From: CAZDCZ01 sp964504155 | GTDB lineage: Bacteria > Bacteroidota > Bacteroidia > Bacteroidales > UBA12077 | Reading direction: 5' to 3' | Length of the DNA: 46,254 bases | Assembly (NCBI GenBank): GCA_964504155.1 | Contig: CAZDCZ010000008.1 | Coordinates: 1-46,254, forward strand | Shown here: positions 33,203-40,883 of the stretch, piece after piece | Layout: each line of letters opens with the position of its first letter | How positions within the stretch are numbered: the first letter of the stretch is position 1 | The notes under the pieces: model-generated | The model's database searches: none | Seen by the model: only the letters and a program-made list of their open reading frames with translations | Told to the model about the DNA's origin: nothing | Program-made: the position numbers and the translations under genes

Positions 33203-33976
33203 ATGTTGATAATTAAATCTCACGAAGAGATAGAAATTCTTAGAAAAAATAATATTCTTGTTTCAAAAACACTTGCCGAAGTTGCAAAGTTTATTGAACC
33301 TGGTGTTACTACTATTAAACTTGATAAAATAGCAGAAGAATTCATTAGAGATAATGGTGCTATTCCCGGGTTTTTAGATTACGGAGGATTTCCAAACACT
33401 CTTTGTACTTCAGTAAATGATGAAGTTGTACATGGGATACCATCAGAATATGCACTAAAAGATGGGGATATTGTTTCAGTCGATTGTGGAACAATATTAG
33501 AAGGTTATTATGGCGATAGTGCATACACTTTTCCTGTTGGAAATGTAAACCCTGATGTTTTGAGATTACTTGAAATAACTAAAGAATCTCTACACAAAGG
33601 TATTGAGAATGCGATAGAAGGAAGAAGAGTTGGCGATATTGGTTATGCTGTGCAAAATTATGCAGAATCAAATAATTGCTCTGTAGTTAGAGAACTAGTT
33701 GGGCATGGTTTAGGTAAAAAATTGCATGAAGAACCTGAAGTTCCTAATTATGGCAGACGAGGTAGAGGATCAAAATTAAAGAAGGATCTTGTAATTTGTA
33801 TTGAGCCTATGATAAATCTTGGCGAAAAATATATTAAGCAAGATCGAGATGGATGGACAATTAGAACTAAAGACGGAAAACCATCTGCACATTTTGAAAA
33901 AGCTGTTGTTATTGGTAATGGAAAGGCAGACATTTTAACAACATATAAATATATAGAAGAAGTATTAAATAAATAA
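33203..33976 (+). CDS. map: Methionine aminopeptidase, type I
   Basis: This 257-residue cytosolic metallopeptidase removes initiator Met from nascent chains. Metal ligands are seen in SVDCGTILEGYYGDSAYTF (two Asp), GHGLGKKLHEEPEVPNYG (His), ICIEPMINLG (Glu) and HFEKAVVI (Glu). There is no N-terminal zinc-finger extension, as in E. coli type Ia enzymes. It lies 17 nt after secY. Confidence 0.97.
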   Translation: MLIIKSHEEIEILRKNNILVSKTLAEVAKFIEPGVTTIKLDKIAEEFIRDNGAIPGFLDYGGFPNTLCTSVNDEVVHGIPSEYALKDGDIVSVDCGTILEGYYGDSAYTFPVGNVNPDVLRLLEITKESLHKGIENAIEGRRVGDIGYAVQNYAESNNCSVVRELVGHGLGKKLHEEPEVPNYGRRGRGSKLKKDLVICIEPMINLGEKYIKQDRDGWTIRTKDGKPSAHFEKAVVIGNGKADILTTYKYIEEVLNK

Positions 33977-33992
33977 AAATAAAATATTAATT

Positions 33993-34211
33993 ATGGCAAA
34001 ACAGGCTTCTATAGAACAAGATGGTACCATTACCGAAGCTTTATCTAATGCAATGTTTCGGGTTGAATTAGAAAATGGGCATATTATTACTGCTCATATT
34101 TCAGGAAAAATGCGAATGCATTATATAAAAATTTTACCGGGAGATAAGGTTAAAGTTGAAATGTCTCCTTACGATCTAACAAAAGGTAGAATTACATATA
34201 GATATAAATAA
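33993..34211 (+). CDS. infA: Translation initiation factor IF-1
   Basis: This 72-residue single OB-fold protein occupies the A site during initiation. DGTITEALSNAMFRVELENG, HISGKMRMHYIKILPGDKV and EMSPYDLTKGRITYRYK are diagnostic. It is 12 nt before rpmJ. Confidence 0.98.
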   Translation: MAKQASIEQDGTITEALSNAMFRVELENGHIITAHISGKMRMHYIKILPGDKVKVEMSPYDLTKGRITYRYK

Positions 34212-34223
34212 AAAGATAGAAAA

Positions 34224-34340
34224 ATGAAAGTTAGAACATCTGTAAAAAAACGTAGTAGCGATTGTAAGATTGTTAGAAGAAAAGGCAGATTATACGTTAT
34301 TAACAAAAAAAACCCAAAGTTTAAACAACGTCAGGGATAA
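34224..34340 (+). CDS. rpmJ: 50S ribosomal protein L36 (zinc-free form)
   Basis: This very short gene encodes 38 residues, starting MKVRTSVKKRSSDCKIVRRK and ending NKKNPKFKQRQG. It is in the expected place between infA and rpsM. Only one Cys is present, so the four-ligand zinc site of the C+ form is absent. AAAAGATAGAAAA just upstream is A-rich rather than a true SD. Confidence 0.96.
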   Translation: MKVRTSVKKRSSDCKIVRRKGRLYVINKKNPKFKQRQG

Positions 34341-34346
34341 TTTTTT

Positions 34347-34354
34347 TAAATTTG
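34347..34354 (+). promoter_or_regulatory. Possible internal -7 box before rpsM
   Basis: TAAATTTG matches the TAnnTTTG consensus and lies 20 nt before the rpsM start, in the 34-nt gap after rpmJ. No TTG is found 19-20 nt upstream, so support is weak. It could provide extra transcription of the alpha part of the cluster. Confidence 0.25.
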
Positions 34355-34374
34355 TACTTTAATTAGTTTAATTT

Positions 34375-34752
34375 ATGGCTAGAATAGTAGGAGTAGATTT
34401 ACCAAAAAATAAAAGAGGTATTGTAGGTTTAACCTATATCTACGGAATTGGTTGCAGCTCTGCAAAGAAAATATTAGAAAAAGCAGAGATTGATCAAGAT
34501 ATAAAAGTAAAAGATTGGACAGATGAACATGTGTCTAAGATTAGGAGTATTATTAATGAAGACCTAAAAGTTGAAGGAGCATTACGTTCTGAGACTTCGA
34601 TGAATATTAAACGATTGATGGATATTGGTTGTTATAGAGGTATTCGTCATAGAATTGGTCTCCCTCTTAGAGGACAAAAAACTAAAAATAATGCTCGAAC
34701 TCGTAAAGGGAAAAGAAAAACTATTGCTAATAAAAAGAAAGCAGGTAAATAA
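34375..34752 (+). CDS. rpsM: 30S ribosomal protein S13
   Basis: This 125-residue S13 forms bridge B1 at the top of the head. MARIVGVDLPKNKRGIVGLTY, YGIGCSSAKKILEKA and the C-terminal YRGIRHRIGLPLRGQKTKNN with a basic tail are diagnostic. It follows a 34-nt gap after rpmJ. Confidence 0.98.
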   Translation: MARIVGVDLPKNKRGIVGLTYIYGIGCSSAKKILEKAEIDQDIKVKDWTDEHVSKIRSIINEDLKVEGALRSETSMNIKRLMDIGCYRGIRHRIGLPLRGQKTKNNARTRKGKRKTIANKKKAGK

Positions 34753-34763
34753 GTAATAATTAT

Positions 34764-35153
34764 ATGGCAAAAAAAACTGGATCATCTAGAAAGAGGGTAG
34801 TAAAGGTTGAGTCTGTAGGCCAAGCACATATTCGTGCTTCGTTTAATAACATTATTATTTCTATGACGAATAATAGTGGACAGGTAATTTCCTGGGCAAC
34901 ATCCGGAAAAAAAGGATTTAGAGGCTCAAAGAAGAATACTCCCTATGCAGCTCAGGTTGCAGCTGAAGATTGTGCAAAAGTAGCGTACGACTTAGGTTTA
35001 AGAAAAGTTAAAGTATTTGTTAAAGGACCTGGAGCAGGAAGAGAATCCGCAATCAGAACAATTAATAATTGTGGTATTCAAGTAACAGAAATAGTTGATG
35101 TTACACCATTACCTCATAATGGATGCAGACCTCCTGCAAGACGAAGAGTGTAA
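34764..35153 (+). CDS. rpsK: 30S ribosomal protein S11
   Basis: This 129-residue S11 lies on the small-subunit platform. AHIRASFNNIIISMTNNSGQ, SSGKKGFRGSKK-like ATSGKKGFRGSKKNTPYAAQ, VKGPGAGRESAIRTI and the C-terminal DVTPLPHNGCRPPARRRV are diagnostic. A 48-nt gap follows before rpsD. Confidence 0.98.
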   Translation: MAKKTGSSRKRVVKVESVGQAHIRASFNNIIISMTNNSGQVISWATSGKKGFRGSKKNTPYAAQVAAEDCAKVAYDLGLRKVKVFVKGPGAGRESAIRTINNCGIQVTEIVDVTPLPHNGCRPPARRRV

Positions 35154-35201
35154 TAGATGTTATTAAGTAAAGTGAGTGGTAAAAATTTAATTTAAAAATT
35201 C

Positions 35202-35807
35202 ATGGCCAGATATTTAGGACCAAAATCTAAAATAGCAAGAAAATTAGGAGAACCAATTTTCGGACCAGATAAGCATTTCGAAAAAAAGAAATATCCTCCT
35301 GGAGAACATGGTTCAAATAGAAGAAGAAAACTTTCTGAATACGGAGTACAGTTAATGGAAAAGCAGAAAGCAAAATATACTTATGGTGTATTAGAAAAAC
35401 AATTTTATAATTTGTTTGATAAAGCATCTAGAGCAAAAGGTATTACAGGCGAAAACTTATTGCAATTATTAGAAGCAAGATTAGATAATGTTGTATTTCG
35501 ATTAGGAATAGCTCCTACAAGAAATGGTGCACGACAATTAGTTGGACATAAACATATTACTGTAAATGGTAATATTGTGAATATTCCTTCGTATTCTGTT
35601 AAACCAAACGATGTTATTGGTATTCGCGAAAGATCTAAATCTTTGCAAGTTATTTCAAGTAGTTTAGAATCTAAATCACATGTTAAATATTCATGGTTAG
35701 AATGGGATTCTTCGCAAATGTTAGGAAAATTTCTTAATCTTCCAGAAAGATCTGAAATACCAGAAAACATTAAAGAGCAGTTAATAGTAGAATTATATTC
35801 TAAATAA
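35202..35807 (+). CDS. rpsD: 30S ribosomal protein S4 (zinc-free form)
   Basis: This 201-residue S4 starts assembly of the 16S 5' domain and affects fidelity. MARYLGPKSKIARKLGEPIF, KYPPGEHGSNRRRKLSEYGVQL and the S4 RNA-binding domain (LLEARLDNVVFRLGIAPT, VGHKHITVNGNIVNIPSYSV) are diagnostic. There is no N-terminal Cys cluster, so no zinc site. In E. coli S4 represses the alpha operon; no pseudoknot was identified here. Confidence 0.98.
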   Translation: MARYLGPKSKIARKLGEPIFGPDKHFEKKKYPPGEHGSNRRRKLSEYGVQLMEKQKAKYTYGVLEKQFYNLFDKASRAKGITGENLLQLLEARLDNVVFRLGIAPTRNGARQLVGHKHITVNGNIVNIPSYSVKPNDVIGIRERSKSLQVISSSLESKSHVKYSWLEWDSSQMLGKFLNLPERSEIPENIKEQLIVELYSK

Positions 35808-35823
35808 TAAAATTTCCATTTTT

Positions 35824-36816
35824 ATGGCTATATTAGCATTTCAAAAGCCCGATAAAGTAATAATGATTGAATCTGATGAAACCTTTGGAAAATTCGAGTT
35901 TCGTCCACTTGAACCGGGTTATGGTATCACTATCGGAAATTCGTTAAGAAGAATCTTACTTTCATCATTAGAAGGATATGCGATTACATCAATTAAGATT
36001 GAAGGTGTTGAGCATGAATTTTCAGCAATCTCCGGAGTGATTGAAGATGTTTCTGAAATAATTCTGAGATTAAAGCAAGTTCGTTTTAAAAGTCAAATCG
36101 AAGATGCAGATGAAGAGAAAATTAGTGTAACTATCTCAGGACAGGAACAATTTAAAGCAGGAGATTTAAACAATTTCTTAAGTAATTTTAATGTTTTAAA
36201 TCCAGATCATGTAATATGTAACCTGGAAAAAGATGTGAAATTGCAATTCGAAATTACTATAAATAAAGGTAGAGGATACGTTCCTGCTGAAGAAAATGAA
36301 CGTCCTGATGCCGAATTTGGTGTTATTGCCATCGATTCTATTTATACTCCTATTAAGAATGTAAAATATTCAGTAGAGAATTATAGAGTTGAGCAAAAAA
36401 CAGATTTTGAGAAATTGATTTTTGAAATTGCTACAGATGGATCAATTCATCCAAAAGAAGCTTTAAAAGAAGCTGCAAAAATTTTGATTCACCATTTTAT
36501 GTTATTTTCTGATGAGAAAATAACTCTCGATGATGATGAAAAAATGGAGAATGAAGAATTTGATGAAGAAGTACTTCATATGCGTCAACAATTAAAAGCA
36601 AAATTAGTTGACCTTGATTTATCGGTACGAGCATTGAATTGTTTAAAAGCTGCAGAAGTCGAAACACTAGGAGATTTAGTTGCATTTAATAAAAATGATT
36701 TATTAAAATTCCGAAATTTTGGAAAGAAATCTTTAACAGAACTAGATGAGCTTCTTGAAGATAAAAATTTAACTTTTGGAATGGATACATCTAAGTATAA
36801 ATTAGATAAAGAGTAA
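35824..36816 (+). CDS. rpoA: DNA-directed RNA polymerase subunit alpha
   Basis: This 330-residue alpha subunit nucleates RNA polymerase assembly and contacts UP elements and activators. The N-terminal dimerisation domain has FEFRPLEPGYGITIGNSLRR and LEGYAITSIKIEGVEHEF. An acidic linker (DDDEKMENEEFDEE, about 238-252) leads to the C-terminal domain with LDLSVRALNCLKAAEVETLG. It is 16 nt after rpsD and 5 nt before rplQ. Confidence 0.98.
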   Translation: MAILAFQKPDKVIMIESDETFGKFEFRPLEPGYGITIGNSLRRILLSSLEGYAITSIKIEGVEHEFSAISGVIEDVSEIILRLKQVRFKSQIEDADEEKISVTISGQEQFKAGDLNNFLSNFNVLNPDHVICNLEKDVKLQFEITINKGRGYVPAEENERPDAEFGVIAIDSIYTPIKNVKYSVENYRVEQKTDFEKLIFEIATDGSIHPKEALKEAAKILIHHFMLFSDEKITLDDDEKMENEEFDEEVLHMRQQLKAKLVDLDLSVRALNCLKAAEVETLGDLVAFNKNDLLKFRNFGKKSLTELDELLEDKNLTFGMDTSKYKLDKE

Positions 36817-36821
36817 AAAGG

Positions 36822-37415
36822 ATGAGACATAGAAAATCGTTTAATCACTTAGGAAGAACTAGAGCGCACAGAAAGGCAATGTTAGCCAATATGGCTTCGT
36901 CTTTAATAGTTAGTAAAAAAATTACAACTACTACAGCAAAAGCAAAAGCTTTAAGAAAATATATAGAACCTTTAATAACTAAAGCAAAAAATGATTCAAC
37001 GCATTCAAGAAGAATTGTATTTAGTTACTTAAAAGACAAACATGCTGTTACTGAATTATTCAGAGAAGTTGGAGCTAAAGTTGCTGACAGACCGGGTGGT
37101 TATACAAGAATATTAAAAACAGGTAAAAGATTAGGAGATAATGCCGACATGTGTATTATTGAATTAGTTGATTATAATGAGAATTTATTAGCAGCTAAGT
37201 CTGAAACTAAAAAGAAAACTACCAGAAGAAGTCGTAGAGGAACTAGTAGTAAAGAAACCAAAACTGATACTGCTGTTACTACTGCAGAAAAAGAAGAATC
37301 AAAAGAAATTGTTTCTGAAGATACTGAAGATGTTACAGAAAAAACTACATCGAAAGATGGGGACAAAGAAACTGATTCTGAGACTAAAAATGAAACAACG
37401 GAAAATAAAGAATAA
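36822..37415 (+). CDS. rplQ: 50S ribosomal protein L17 with long charged C-terminal tail
   Basis: The L17 core is at residues 1-120 (MRHRKSFNHLGRTRAHRKAM, KARALRKYIEPLIT-like AKALRKYIEPLITKAKN, VADRPGGYTRILKTGKRLGD). It is followed by a 77-residue tail. The tail is first basic (KKKTTRRSRRG, about 130-140) and then rich in Glu, Thr, Ser, Asp and Lys. E. coli L17 is 127 residues, so the tail is an addition. Extended L17 tails are common in Bacteroidota; their role is unknown. It is the last gene of the cluster and is followed by a terminator. Confidence 0.97.
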   Translation: MRHRKSFNHLGRTRAHRKAMLANMASSLIVSKKITTTTAKAKALRKYIEPLITKAKNDSTHSRRIVFSYLKDKHAVTELFREVGAKVADRPGGYTRILKTGKRLGDNADMCIIELVDYNENLLAAKSETKKKTTRRSRRGTSSKETKTDTAVTTAEKEESKEIVSEDTEDVTEKTTSKDGDKETDSETKNETTENKE

Positions 37416-37437
37416 TTAATTATTCTCGCAATAATTT

Positions 37438-37464
37438 AAAGGTGGGATTTGTTCCACCTTTTTT
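37438..37464 (+). terminator. Rho-independent terminator of the ribosomal protein cluster
   Basis: AAAGGTGG (37438-37445) pairs with CCACCTTT (37454-37461), extended by two further pairs including one G-T, around a 4-nt loop and followed by T residues. It is 22 nt after the rplQ stop. Confidence 0.85.
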
Positions 37465-37479
37465 ATTTGTAATAATTCA

Positions 37480-37509
37480 TTGAAATATTATTATAAATGG
37501 TTATTTTTG
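37480..37509 (+). promoter_or_regulatory. Bacteroidota-type promoter for eno
   Basis: TTG at 37480-37482 is followed after 19 nt by TATTTTTG at 37502-37509, a full match to -33 TTG / -7 TAnnTTTG. It lies between the cluster terminator and the enolase start, with a leader of about 36-42 nt. Confidence 0.7.
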
Positions 37510-37551
37510 ATAGATAATTAAAAATATAATAAATACTTAAAATATTATAAT

Positions 37552-38838
37552 ATGGGACAAATAGCGGAGATTCATGCAAGACAAATATTAGATTCACGAG
37601 GAAATCCAACTGTAGAAGTAGATGTTTTAACTGAGAATGGTTTTTTAGGTAGAGCCGCAGTTCCTTCCGGAGCATCAACAGGTATTCATGAAGTTGTTGA
37701 ATTACGTGATGGCGATAATTCTAAATTTCTTGGAAAAGGTGTGTTAAAGGCAGTTAATAATGTTAATACGATTATTAATGACGAATTAAGAGGTTATTAT
37801 GTTGAAGATCAAACAGAAATAGATAATTTACTAATTAAACTTGATGGTACAAAAAATAAAGGGAAATTAGGAGCAAATGCTATCCTTGGTGTTTCTCTTG
37901 CCGTAGCAAAAGCTGCTGCAGCAGAATCAGGGCAATCGCTATATAGGTACCTTGGAGGGGTAAATGCTAATACTTTGCCAATACCTATGATGAATATTTT
38001 GAATGGAGGGCAACATGCCGACAATAAAATTGATATTCAGGAATTTATGATAATGCCTGTCGGAGCATCTAGTTTTAGCGAAGCTTTAAGAATGGGTGTT
38101 GAAGTATTTCATAATTTAAGAAAAGTATTAAAAGCAAAAGGACAGTCTACGAATGTTGGCGATGAAGGAGGTTTTGCTCCAAATTTATCGTCGAATGAGG
38201 AAGCTATTGAAGTCGTTCTCGAAGCTATAAAAAAAGCAGGATATATTGCCGGACAAGATATTTTTATTGCTTTAGATCCGGCTGCATCAGAATTTTATAA
38301 TAAAGAAAAGAAAATTTACCATTTTGAATCAACAAATCAAGATATGACATCAAAAGAGATGGTAAATTATTGGAAAGAATGGGTAGAAAAGTATCCAATA
38401 TTATCAATAGAAGATGGTTTAGATGAAGATGATTGGGATGGTTGGCAAGAACTAATAAAAGAAATTGGTAATAAGGTTCAAATTATTGGAGATGATTTGT
38501 TTGTAACTAATGTTGAGAGATTAAAGCAAGGAATTGAAAAGAATGCTGCAAATTCAATATTGATAAAATTGAACCAAATAGGGACTCTTACAGAAACAAT
38601 TAATGCAGTTAAAGTAGCAAACGAAAATAATTATACTTCGGTTATTAGCCATCGTTCGGGAGAAACTGAAGATACTACAATTGCTGATCTTGCTGTTGCT
38701 TTAAATACAGGTTTAATAAAAACAGGTTCAGCTTCTCGTTCAGATAGAATTGCAAAGTATAATCAATTAATGAGAATTGAAGAAGAATTGGGTGTTGGAG
38801 CAAAATATCTGGGAAGAGATTTTAAATATCTTAAATAA
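37552..38838 (+). CDS. eno: Enolase (phosphopyruvate hydratase)
   Basis: This 428-residue enzyme interconverts 2-phosphoglycerate and phosphoenolpyruvate in glycolysis, needing Mg2+. IHARQILDSRGNPTVEVDV, the mobile loop VPSGASTGIHE, the metal ligands in IALDPAASEFY, LSIEDGLDEDDW and IIGDDLFVTN, the Lys in SILIKLNQIGT and the signature SHRSGETEDTTIADLAV are all present. It is a single-gene unit with its own promoter and terminator. Confidence 0.98.
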   Translation: MGQIAEIHARQILDSRGNPTVEVDVLTENGFLGRAAVPSGASTGIHEVVELRDGDNSKFLGKGVLKAVNNVNTIINDELRGYYVEDQTEIDNLLIKLDGTKNKGKLGANAILGVSLAVAKAAAAESGQSLYRYLGGVNANTLPIPMMNILNGGQHADNKIDIQEFMIMPVGASSFSEALRMGVEVFHNLRKVLKAKGQSTNVGDEGGFAPNLSSNEEAIEVVLEAIKKAGYIAGQDIFIALDPAASEFYNKEKKIYHFESTNQDMTSKEMVNYWKEWVEKYPILSIEDGLDEDDWDGWQELIKEIGNKVQIIGDDLFVTNVERLKQGIEKNAANSILIKLNQIGTLTETINAVKVANENNYTSVISHRSGETEDTTIADLAVALNTGLIKTGSASRSDRIAKYNQLMRIEEELGVGAKYLGRDFKYLK

Positions 38839-38857
38839 AATAATTTTTAAAAAGTAA

Positions 38858-38889
38858 ATAGGACAATAAATTATTATTGTCCTATTTTT
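38858..38889 (+). terminator. Rho-independent terminator of eno
   Basis: ATAGGACAATA (38858-38868) pairs exactly with TATTGTCCTAT (38875-38885) around a 6-nt loop, followed by TTTT. It is 19 nt after the eno stop and ends 22 nt before the UbiD-family start. Confidence 0.85.
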
Positions 38890-38911
38890 GTATATAATTA
38901 GTATTAAAATT

Positions 38912-40825
38912 ATGTCCTACTTATCCTTAGATAGTTTCATTAATATTCTTGAGAAAAATAATGAGATAATTAGAGTAAAAGAATTTGTAAATCCAGAATT
39001 ACAGATTGCCGAAATTGTAGATAGATTTTCAAAATCTAATAATGGCGGAAAAGCTATTTTGTTTGAAAACAATGGAACAAAATTTCCATTATTAATAAAT
39101 GCTTTTGGATCAAATCGAAGAATGTGTTTAGCATTGGGAATTAATAATTTTGATGATATATCGAAAGATATTGAAAAAATATTAAAAGATTTTTCTTTTA
39201 ACAATAGCAGGCTTATAGATAAACTTAAGATGTTACCTAAAATATCGAAGATAGCATCGTACTTACCAAAAACAACAAATAGAAAAGCAGCTTGTCAAGA
39301 AATTGTAAATATGCAACCCAACTTATACGAATTTCCTATTATGAAGTGTTGGCCAAATGATGGAGGGGCATTTATAACATTACCTTCTGTTCATACAATT
39401 AACCCTAATAGTGGAACTAGGAATGTAGGAATGTATAGAATGCAAATTTTCGATAAGAATACAACAGGAATGCATTGGCATAAACATAAGGGAGGCGCTC
39501 AACATTATGCCGAATATAAAAAAATTGGAAAAAGAATGCCTGTTTCAGTAACTTTAGGAGGAGATCCTGCATACACTTACAGTGCAACTGCTCCATTGCC
39601 GGATAATTTCGACGAGTATTTATTGGCCGGATTTATTAGAAAAGAAAAAGTAAAATTGGTTAAATCTATAACAAATAATATTGAAGTCCCAGAAGATGTA
39701 GATATCGTTATTGAAGGATATATTGATCCAAAAGAAGAATTAATCCTTGAAGGTCCGTTTGGAGATCATACAGGGTTTTATTCATTGGCAGATTACTATC
39801 CTAAATTACATGTTACATGTATAACTTATAGAAAAGATGCTATATATCCTTCTACTATCGTGGGAATACCCCCAATGGAAGATGTATGGATTGCAAAAGC
39901 AACAGAAAGAATATTTTTTACTCCAATAAAAATATCTGTTGTCCCGGAAATAATTGACATTAATCTTCCTCAAGAAGGTGTAGCCCATAATATTACATTA
40001 ATAAAAATAAGAAAAAACTATGCAGGTCAGGCATTAAAAGTTATGAATGCCTTGTGGGGAGCAGGGCAAATGATGTTTAATAAAATATTAATTGTTGTAG
40101 ATGATAACTTAGAAATTGACTTGAATAATTACTCCGAATTATCAGAGTATATTTTAAAAAATATAATTATTGATACAGATATTTATTTTAGCAAAGGACC
40201 TCTTGATGTTTTAGACCATTCATCTCAAAAATTTACTTTTGGGAGTAAAATAGGACTCGATTTAACAACGAAATTCGAAGAAGAAAAAAAACAAAAAAAT
40301 ATATTTAAAAGCAATATAGCTCCAACTCCGGATGTAATTACAGAAATTGAAAATAATTTCGATGAAATAGTACAAATTAATTGTGTAGAGAAAAAGCCTG
40401 AATTAGTTATTGTTTCTGTTAAAAATGGAAATAAAGAACAATTAAAAATATTAATAGATAAATTATCTGTTATATCATTTTTTCAATTAGCTAAAGTAAT
40501 AATATTTGTTGAATGGAATGTTGATGTTTTTGATTTGTCGATGTGTACTTGGATTGTGGCTGGGAATATTGATCCACAAAGAGATAGTATAGTAATTAAT
40601 TCGAAACATATTGATTTATCTCAAATATGGGTAGACGCAACAAAAAAAACAGCAAAGAACGATAACTTTGAAAGAAATTGGCCAAATATTATAGTATCGA
40701 AAGATAAAACAATTAAGGAAGTCGATACTATTATTAAATTAATTAACCATGGAGAATTAATAGCATCTCCGTCGTTAAAATATAAAAAATTATTGTTTGG
40801 AGATAACGCTATTGCCGAAGAGTAA
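38912..40825 (+). CDS. UbiD-family decarboxylase (long, menaquinone-type)
   Basis: This is a prenylated-FMN-dependent decarboxylase of the UbiD family. I chose the ATG at 38912 (637 residues, MSYLSLDSFINILEKNNEII) over an in-frame TTG at 38888 that falls in the eno terminator. The cofactor-site region MYRMQIFDKNTTGMHWHKHK with GGAQHY, the LGGDPAYTYSATAPLP segment and the catalytic Glu region LEGPFGDHTGFYSL are visible. E. coli UbiD is 497 residues; the extra C-terminal part matches the long form assigned to menaquinone (futalosine-pathway) decarboxylases. The substrate is therefore inferred. UbiX, which makes the cofactor, is not in the window. Confidence 0.9.
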   Translation: MSYLSLDSFINILEKNNEIIRVKEFVNPELQIAEIVDRFSKSNNGGKAILFENNGTKFPLLINAFGSNRRMCLALGINNFDDISKDIEKILKDFSFNNSRLIDKLKMLPKISKIASYLPKTTNRKAACQEIVNMQPNLYEFPIMKCWPNDGGAFITLPSVHTINPNSGTRNVGMYRMQIFDKNTTGMHWHKHKGGAQHYAEYKKIGKRMPVSVTLGGDPAYTYSATAPLPDNFDEYLLAGFIRKEKVKLVKSITNNIEVPEDVDIVIEGYIDPKEELILEGPFGDHTGFYSLADYYPKLHVTCITYRKDAIYPSTIVGIPPMEDVWIAKATERIFFTPIKISVVPEIIDINLPQEGVAHNITLIKIRKNYAGQALKVMNALWGAGQMMFNKILIVVDDNLEIDLNNYSELSEYILKNIIIDTDIYFSKGPLDVLDHSSQKFTFGSKIGLDLTTKFEEEKKQKNIFKSNIAPTPDVITEIENNFDEIVQINCVEKKPELVIVSVKNGNKEQLKILIDKLSVISFFQLAKVIIFVEWNVDVFDLSMCTWIVAGNIDPQRDSIVINSKHIDLSQIWVDATKKTAKNDNFERNWPNIIVSKDKTIKEVDTIIKLINHGELIASPSLKYKKLLFGDNAIAEE

Positions 40826-40883
40826 AAAATGAATTATATAATATTTGTTATGATATATTTATGTCTTATATTAGCAATAATAT

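Noticed and set aside
35405..35770. 121-codon minus-strand ORF inside rpsD
   Set aside because: Fully antisense to S4; no start signal or known motif.
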